From contig JACKIN010000015.1 in NCBI GenBank assembly GCA_020638495.1, positions 1-64,000 of the forward strand: a DNA stretch of 64,000 nt, given 5' to 3'. This DNA is from Geminicoccaceae bacterium (GTDB taxonomy: Bacteria > Pseudomonadota > Alphaproteobacteria > Geminicoccales > Geminicoccaceae). Of the stretch, positions 60,027 to 64,000 are shown piece by piece (position 1 is the stretch's first letter; every line of letters begins with the position of its first letter). A program made the translations under genes and the position numbers. The notes under the pieces are model-generated. The model worked only from the letters and a program-made list of their open reading frames with translations, made no database searches and was not told where the DNA came from.

Positions 60027-60611
60027 TCAGCGCAGCCCGTCCTGCCCCTTGATGTCCGCCGCCTCGAGGCCGCCCATTCGGGCATGCGGCCGGCCGCCCG
60101 TGGTCATGGCGAGGCAGAAGACGATCTCGCCGGGCCGCGGCGCATCCGCAACCCGGACCTCGATGGCGCTGAAATGGCTGCGGACATAGGCGGCGTTGAT
60201 GTGATGCAGCGGCACGTCCAGGGCAGCGCCCATGCCGCCGAGCTTCGTGCTCGAGGGCACGATGGCCCGGGCGTCGCCGAGCAGCTCGCGCATGGCGTAG
60301 CCGCCCGGCACATGCCAAAGCGCACCCTGCTCGAGCTCGCCGTCTGACCCGACGATCGACCCCTTGCCGTAGCTCTCGATCCGCCTGGGATCACCGCCCA
60401 GCGCCTGGATCAGCTTCCTCGACATCTCCAGGCCGAGCGGCTTCAGGGCGTCCATCGCCTCGACGAATTCGCCAGCGTCGGCGAACCGGCCAGCGAACGG
60501 GTTCTTGAACACCGCCGCCACGGCACCGCGCAGCAAGGGCCGATCGAGGTGCGGCCCGCCGTCGTGGTGGATCTCCTCGACCGTGACCTGCGTCTTTCTC
60601 AGCTCGAACAT
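60027..60611 (-). CDS. amino acid synthesis family protein, DUF1185-like (194 aa)
   Basis: Matches the DUF1185 (so-called amino acid synthesis) family: EEIHHDGGPHLDRPLLRGAVAAVFKNPFAGRF near the N-terminus and ESYGKGSIVGSDGELEQGALWHVPGGYAMRELLG in the middle. The annotated family role is not experimentally supported. Members often sit beside hydroxynicotinate-reductase-like genes, as here. Its start overlaps the end of the UPF0280 gene by 13 bases. Confidence 0.85.
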   Translation of the reverse strand: MFELRKTQVTVEEIHHDGGPHLDRPLLRGAVAAVFKNPFAGRFADAGEFVEAMDALKPLGLEMSRKLIQALGGDPRRIESYGKGSIVGSDGELEQGALWHVPGGYAMRELLGDARAIVPSSTKLGGMGAALDVPLHHINAAYVRSHFSAIEVRVADAPRPGEIVFCLAMTTGGRPHARMGGLEAADIKGQDGLR

Positions 60612-61474
60612 GCGATCTCCCCCCGGATCCTGCCGACGATGCGGGCGCGTCCCTCGAGGACCAGCATGGCCGCAGAGATGAGCCGGCGCTCCAGCAGCGT
60701 TTGCGCGTAGCGTGCCCCGTTGTCGAGGGCCGCGGCGATCGCGGCGTCGTCCAGGACTCCGACGCCCGTGGTCACGAGCAGCCGGCCCAGATCGCTGTCC
60801 GGGTCCAGCTCGGTGGCCGGCGTGCGGGTGATCGTTAAATCGTCCACATCGACCGCGTTGGCGATGAGGGTCGCGGCCGCGTCCGCCTGGGCCGCACTCG
60901 CCGCCAGCACCGTCACCGCATCGGCGATGCCGAGCGAGAAGCTCCGCCCGTCCCAGCCGCTCGTCGCCACGCCGCCGATGCCGTCGTCGTGGCGAAGGCG
61001 CAGGCTCGCCGCCATGAGCGGCCGCCGCAGCTCCGGCACCACGCCGATCTCGATACTGGCGCTGGGGGTCAGATGGACCGCGATGTCGCCCCGGTTGTTC
61101 ACATAGGCGCGCTCGATCCCGGGCACGGCACGGATCGCCGCCATCACCGTGTCGGCCACCGCCCCCGCGACCGCCGCCATCGGCGTGACGAAGCGGTCGA
61201 CGGCGAGCGGTGCTGTCGCCGCCTGCATCAGGCGTGCCGCAGGCGGCAGGCCGTCGGCGGAGCCCACGGGGGAGCGGAGCCGTGGCAGGACGGCAACCAG
61301 GCTCTCGAGCAGCCCGTCGAACGCGGCGCTGGCCGCCCGATAGGCGCGCTCGACCGAGGCCGACGGCCCATCCGCCCGGATGACCAGATCGATCGGCCCG
61401 TGCGCCAGATGCAGGCGGTTGCCGGCGAGCCGCGCCGCGAGCGGACCCCCCCACGCCGTGGCCCGGGCCGTCAT
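60599..61474 (-). CDS. UPF0280 family, ApbE-like protein (291 aa)
   Basis: Resembles UPF0280 proteins, which share the fold of the flavin transferase ApbE. Landmarks: MAAVAGAVADTVMAA and AYVNNRGDIAVHLTP (the NNRGDIA motif), followed by GGVATSGWDGRSFSLGIADAVTVLA. A flavin-transfer or cofactor role for the neighbouring reductase is plausible but unproven. ATGA overlap with the upstream reductase gene. Confidence 0.85.
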   Translation of the reverse strand: MTARATAWGGPLAARLAGNRLHLAHGPIDLVIRADGPSASVERAYRAASAAFDGLLESLVAVLPRLRSPVGSADGLPPAARLMQAATAPLAVDRFVTPMAAVAGAVADTVMAAIRAVPGIERAYVNNRGDIAVHLTPSASIEIGVVPELRRPLMAASLRLRHDDGIGGVATSGWDGRSFSLGIADAVTVLAASAAQADAAATLIANAVDVDDLTITRTPATELDPDSDLGRLLVTTGVGVLDDAAIAAALDNGARYAQTLLERRLISAAMLVLEGRARIVGRIRGEIACSS

Positions 61475-62955
61475 GACGTCGCCCTGCCGAGCGGCCAGGG
61501 ATTGCCCGGGGGCCAGGCCTCCCGTCTCGCGGACTGGCCATGCGCTCGGAGCACCTCGTCCAGCGACTGCACATGGTCGGCGTGCCCGCCGAGCGCCGTG
61601 TAGAGCTCGAGCGGCAGGGTGAACTCGATGGGTGCGACCAGGGCCGGTGTCGGCACGTAGCCGAAGGCGCGCTTCGGCAACCGCTCGACATCGACCATGA
61701 CGGTGATGCCGCCACCCGGCCAGACATAGACGGGTGCCCCGCCCATCGTGACCCGGGTCTCGCCGGCCTTGACCGAGCGGGTGATCAGCACCGGATTCTC
61801 CGAGACCCCGGCGCGCAGCGAGCCGCCGGCGCCGGCCATGAAGAGGACGGAGCAGAGGGAAGGCTCGCAGTTCTCGCCGATCCGCTCGACCGTCCGGCGC
61901 ACCGCCGCCGGCATCTCCGCCTCCCGCAGCCGGAAATCCTCGTCGAGCACGCACCAGACCGCATCCTCGCCCGTGGTCGAGGTGATCAGCAGGCGCATGC
62001 CGGGCCAGGCGAGCTTGCGGTCGATGTCGCGGATCACGCTGAACGGGTCGGTGATGTCCGTCCCACCCCAGCCCAGGCCCGGATTGGCCACCTGGAAATA
62101 GCGCCCCGGCGTGGATTTGCGGCCCTCGATCCGCACGCCCGAAGGCGGCATGTCGAGACAGCGGCCGGCCTGGTGCTCGGTGAGCACGCCGGTGATGTGA
62201 TCGTCGAGGACGATCACCTCGTCGACATGGCCATACCACTGCTTGGCGAAGATGCCGACGGTTGCGGAGCCGCAGCCGACCCGCATCCGCGCCTCCGGCT
62301 TGCCGTTGACGATCGGTGCCGCGCCGGCCTGGACGACGACGCTGCTGCCCGCCTCGATCTCGAGCTCGACCGGCTCGCCGCCGCAGAGCCTGACCAGCGT
62401 GTCGCAGGTCACGTTGCCGGCCTTCTTGGTCGTGCCGGTCAGGTGATGCACGCCGCCGATCGAAAGCATCTGCGAGCCGTACTCGGCGGTCGTCACGTGG
62501 CCGACGGGCTCGCCCTTGACGGTGATGGCACTCCGCTCCGCCCCGAGATGCCGGTCGGTGTCGATCTTCACCTTGCAGCCGCAATAGGAGAAGATCCCCT
62601 CGGACACCACCGTGACCGTGTCGACACCCCGATAGGTCGAGCTGACGATGAAGGGTGCGGGCTTGTAGTCGGGATAGGTCGTGCCCGAGCCGATGCCGGT
62701 GACGAAGGTCTCGACGCTCGGGCCGACGGCACCGTCCCGGTCGCCCTCGGCGAACGGGACCAGCGCACCGCCCTCGTCGACATGGCGCTCGGCGAAGAGC
62801 ACGGGATCGGTGCGGACGAGCGAGCCGTCCTCGTTGGCGTAGCGGCCGCAGGCGCCTGACCGCCCGGGCCTGATGCGGCAGAGCACCGGGCAGGCGTCGC
62901 AGCGCACGATGCCATCGGCCTCGCGCGCGCCGAACCGCTCGGTCATGTCGGTCAC
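61471..62955 (-). CDS. 6-hydroxynicotinate reductase-like Fe-S protein (494 aa)
   Basis: Resembles the protein annotated as 6-hydroxynicotinate reductase from clostridial nicotinate fermentation. The N-terminus has a four-cysteine cluster motif: C19, C22, C26 and C36 in CDACPVLCRIRPGRSGACG. Further cysteines lie in YCGCKVKID and VTCDTLVRLCGG. The start is a GTG overlapping the previous stop as GTGA; an ATG nine bases later is an alternative. In this aerobic-looking operon the substrate may be a different hydroxylated N-heterocycle. Confidence 0.8.
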   Translation of the reverse strand: MTDMTERFGAREADGIVRCDACPVLCRIRPGRSGACGRYANEDGSLVRTDPVLFAERHVDEGGALVPFAEGDRDGAVGPSVETFVTGIGSGTTYPDYKPAPFIVSSTYRGVDTVTVVSEGIFSYCGCKVKIDTDRHLGAERSAITVKGEPVGHVTTAEYGSQMLSIGGVHHLTGTTKKAGNVTCDTLVRLCGGEPVELEIEAGSSVVVQAGAAPIVNGKPEARMRVGCGSATVGIFAKQWYGHVDEVIVLDDHITGVLTEHQAGRCLDMPPSGVRIEGRKSTPGRYFQVANPGLGWGGTDITDPFSVIRDIDRKLAWPGMRLLITSTTGEDAVWCVLDEDFRLREAEMPAAVRRTVERIGENCEPSLCSVLFMAGAGGSLRAGVSENPVLITRSVKAGETRVTMGGAPVYVWPGGGITVMVDVERLPKRAFGYVPTPALVAPIEFTLPLELYTALGGHADHVQSLDEVLRAHGQSARREAWPPGNPWPLGRATS

Positions 62956-64000
62956 GGGCTCACTCCCGCGGCCACCAGCGCCGCATGCACGCGATGCGGA
63001 ATGGCCGGAATCTTCGTGATCCGCACGCCCGTGGCGTGGTGGATGGCGTTCATGATGGCCGGTGCTGTCGGAATCAGCGCGTGCTCGCCGACACCCTTGG
63101 CACCGAATGGGCCAAGCGGCTCCGCTTTCTCCACCAGATGCACCTCCACCTCGGGCATGTCGCCGACCGTAGCGATCAGGTAGTCGTGCAGATTCTCGGT
63201 CCGCCCGGGGATGAACTCCTCCATGAGCGCCAGGCCCAGACCCTGCGCCACGCCGCCGATGATCTGCCCCTCGACCAGCTCCGGGTTGATGGCGCGGCCG
63301 ACATCATAGGCGGCGACAATCCGCTCGACCTTGACCGTGCCGAGCTCGATGTCGACCGCGACCTGCGCGATCTGCGCGCCAAAGCCATAGGAGGCATAGG
63401 GCGAGCCCCGATTGTCCAGGACCGGCGTCGCCGGGGGATCGAAGCTGGCGCGCGCGTCGAGCGCAACCTCCGGGCCGCAGCCCTCGACGTACGGCAGCAG
63501 CGCCAGGTCGATGCGGCGCTCGTGGCCGCCCTCGACCACCCGCACCGATCCGGCGCCGGGCTCGATCCGCGCGTCGCCGCCGGCATTGGCCAGCCTGAGC
63601 AGTTGCGCGCGCAACGCCTCGCCAGCGAGCTGCGTCGCCCGTCCGGAGACGAAAGTCTGGCGCGAGGCGGACGTCTTGCCGCAATCGAGCGTGAGGTCGG
63701 TGTCGGCCGAGGAGCTGTCGATGGCGTCGAGCGGCACACCGACTGCGTCCGCCAGGATCTGCGCCATGATGGTGCTCGAGCCCTGGCCGATATCCTGCAC
63801 GCCGTTCCAGAACATGATCCGGCCGTCGCGCAGCAGGCTGACCCGCTGGCTCGACGGATTGCTCATCCCGGTATTGCCGCAGCCGTACCAGACGCTGGCG
63901 ATGCCGACCCCGCGCCGCACGGGCCCACTGCCTTTTGCCGCTGCTCGCAGCTCCCGCCAGCGTGGCCGCAGGGCCTCCAGGCACTCGACCATGCCGACGC
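62952..64000 (-). CDS. molybdenum hydroxylase (xanthine dehydrogenase type) large subunit, 5' end cut by the window
   Basis: C-terminal part of a molybdopterin-cytosine-dinucleotide hydroxylase. Visible: VQDIGQGSSTIMAQILADAVGVP (cofactor-binding), ASRQTFVSGRAT, and GAKGVGEHALIPTAPAIMNAI with the catalytic glutamate in GVGE. The open frame continues past the right edge, so the N-terminal half and any small/medium subunits lie outside. Such enzymes hydroxylate N-heterocycles such as nicotinate, making it the probable first step feeding the reductase downstream. Confidence 0.9.
   Translation of the reverse strand, partial: VGMVECLEALRPRWRELRAAAKGSGPVRRGVGIASVWYGCGNTGMSNPSSQRVSLLRDGRIMFWNGVQDIGQGSSTIMAQILADAVGVPLDAIDSSSADTDLTLDCGKTSASRQTFVSGRATQLAGEALRAQLLRLANAGGDARIEPGAGSVRVVEGGHERRIDLALLPYVEGCGPEVALDARASFDPPATPVLDNRGSPYASYGFGAQIAQVAVDIELGTVKVERIVAAYDVGRAINPELVEGQIIGGVAQGLGLALMEEFIPGRTENLHDYLIATVGDMPEVEVHLVEKAEPLGPFGAKGVGEHALIPTAPAIMNAIHHATGVRITKIPAIPHRVHAALVAAGVSP

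Noticed and set aside
61471..62955. Assignment of the whole cluster to nicotinate fermentation as in clostridia
   Set aside because: Downstream clostridial genes (enamidase, methyleneglutarate mutase and others) are absent and an oxygenase is present.

Overview
High-GC (roughly 70%) bacterial DNA with short, frequently overlapping operons. Gene content points to an alphaproteobacterium, probably of the Rhodospirillales/Geminicoccales or Rhizobiales type: a Cys-type formate dehydrogenase with DUF3305/DUF3306 accessory genes, Liv-type and sugar ABC importers, a CHASE2 cyclase, a DUF29 protein and DUF6494. No rRNA, tRNA or CRISPR array was seen. All family names come from reading the protein sequences; no database search was possible.

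Layout. 1-1.65 kb: a micropeptide and an AGCS amino acid symporter. 1.8-12.6 kb: a membrane-bound formate dehydrogenase locus with three structural subunits, a Tat-leader small protein, a TorD-type chaperone, five tightly packed accessory genes and a divergent multi-[4Fe-4S] protein. 12.7-14.5 kb: an orphan Phd-type antitoxin, a WD40-cytochrome c fusion and DUF6494. 14.6-19 kb: a sugar ABC importer with an SDR dehydrogenase and a FadR-type regulator. 19-22.8 kb: RtcB, a VOC protein, an SMP-30 lactonase-like protein and an acetamidase/formamidase. 22.7-27.5 kb: a torE-torC-torA-torD TMAO/DMSO respiration operon with a near-consensus promoter. 27.8-37.3 kb: an eight-gene glycan locus whose genes almost all overlap by 1-16 bases. 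37.3-42.2 kb: a small conserved protein, then a TPR-FecR-CHASE2 cyclase operon.

42.2-44.8 kb is a foreign-looking island. It holds an AT-rich gene encoding a protein with a HEPN-like C-terminus (candidate RNase/defence gene) and a higBA toxin-antitoxin pair whose near-palindromic operator fills the spacer of a promoter that should give a leaderless transcript. 44.8-49.7 kb: nucleoside hydrolase, a divergent sugar ABC importer lacking an ATPase gene, and a cytochrome c with an FNR-like box upstream. 49.7-50.07 kb: a repeat-rich gap with large palindromes, exact 21-bp tandem units and a near-consensus promoter firing antisense into hyuB. 50-64 kb: hydantoinase HyuB and HyuA separated by an opposing DUF29 gene, a Liv-type importer, a Rieske oxygenase, DUF1185, UPF0280, a 6-hydroxynicotinate-reductase-like protein and a molybdenum hydroxylase cut by the window edge. 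Together these look like uptake and catabolism of an N-heterocyclic or cyclic-amide compound.

A common thread is molybdenum and anaerobic or C1 respiration: FDH, TorA and a xanthine-dehydrogenase-type hydroxylase, two TorD-family chaperones and several c-type cytochromes. The strongest candidates for something undescribed are the HEPN-like/higBA island, the glycoside hydrolase-epimerase fusion within the glycan locus, the N-heterocycle cluster, and the repeat/antisense-promoter element at 49.7-50.07 kb.
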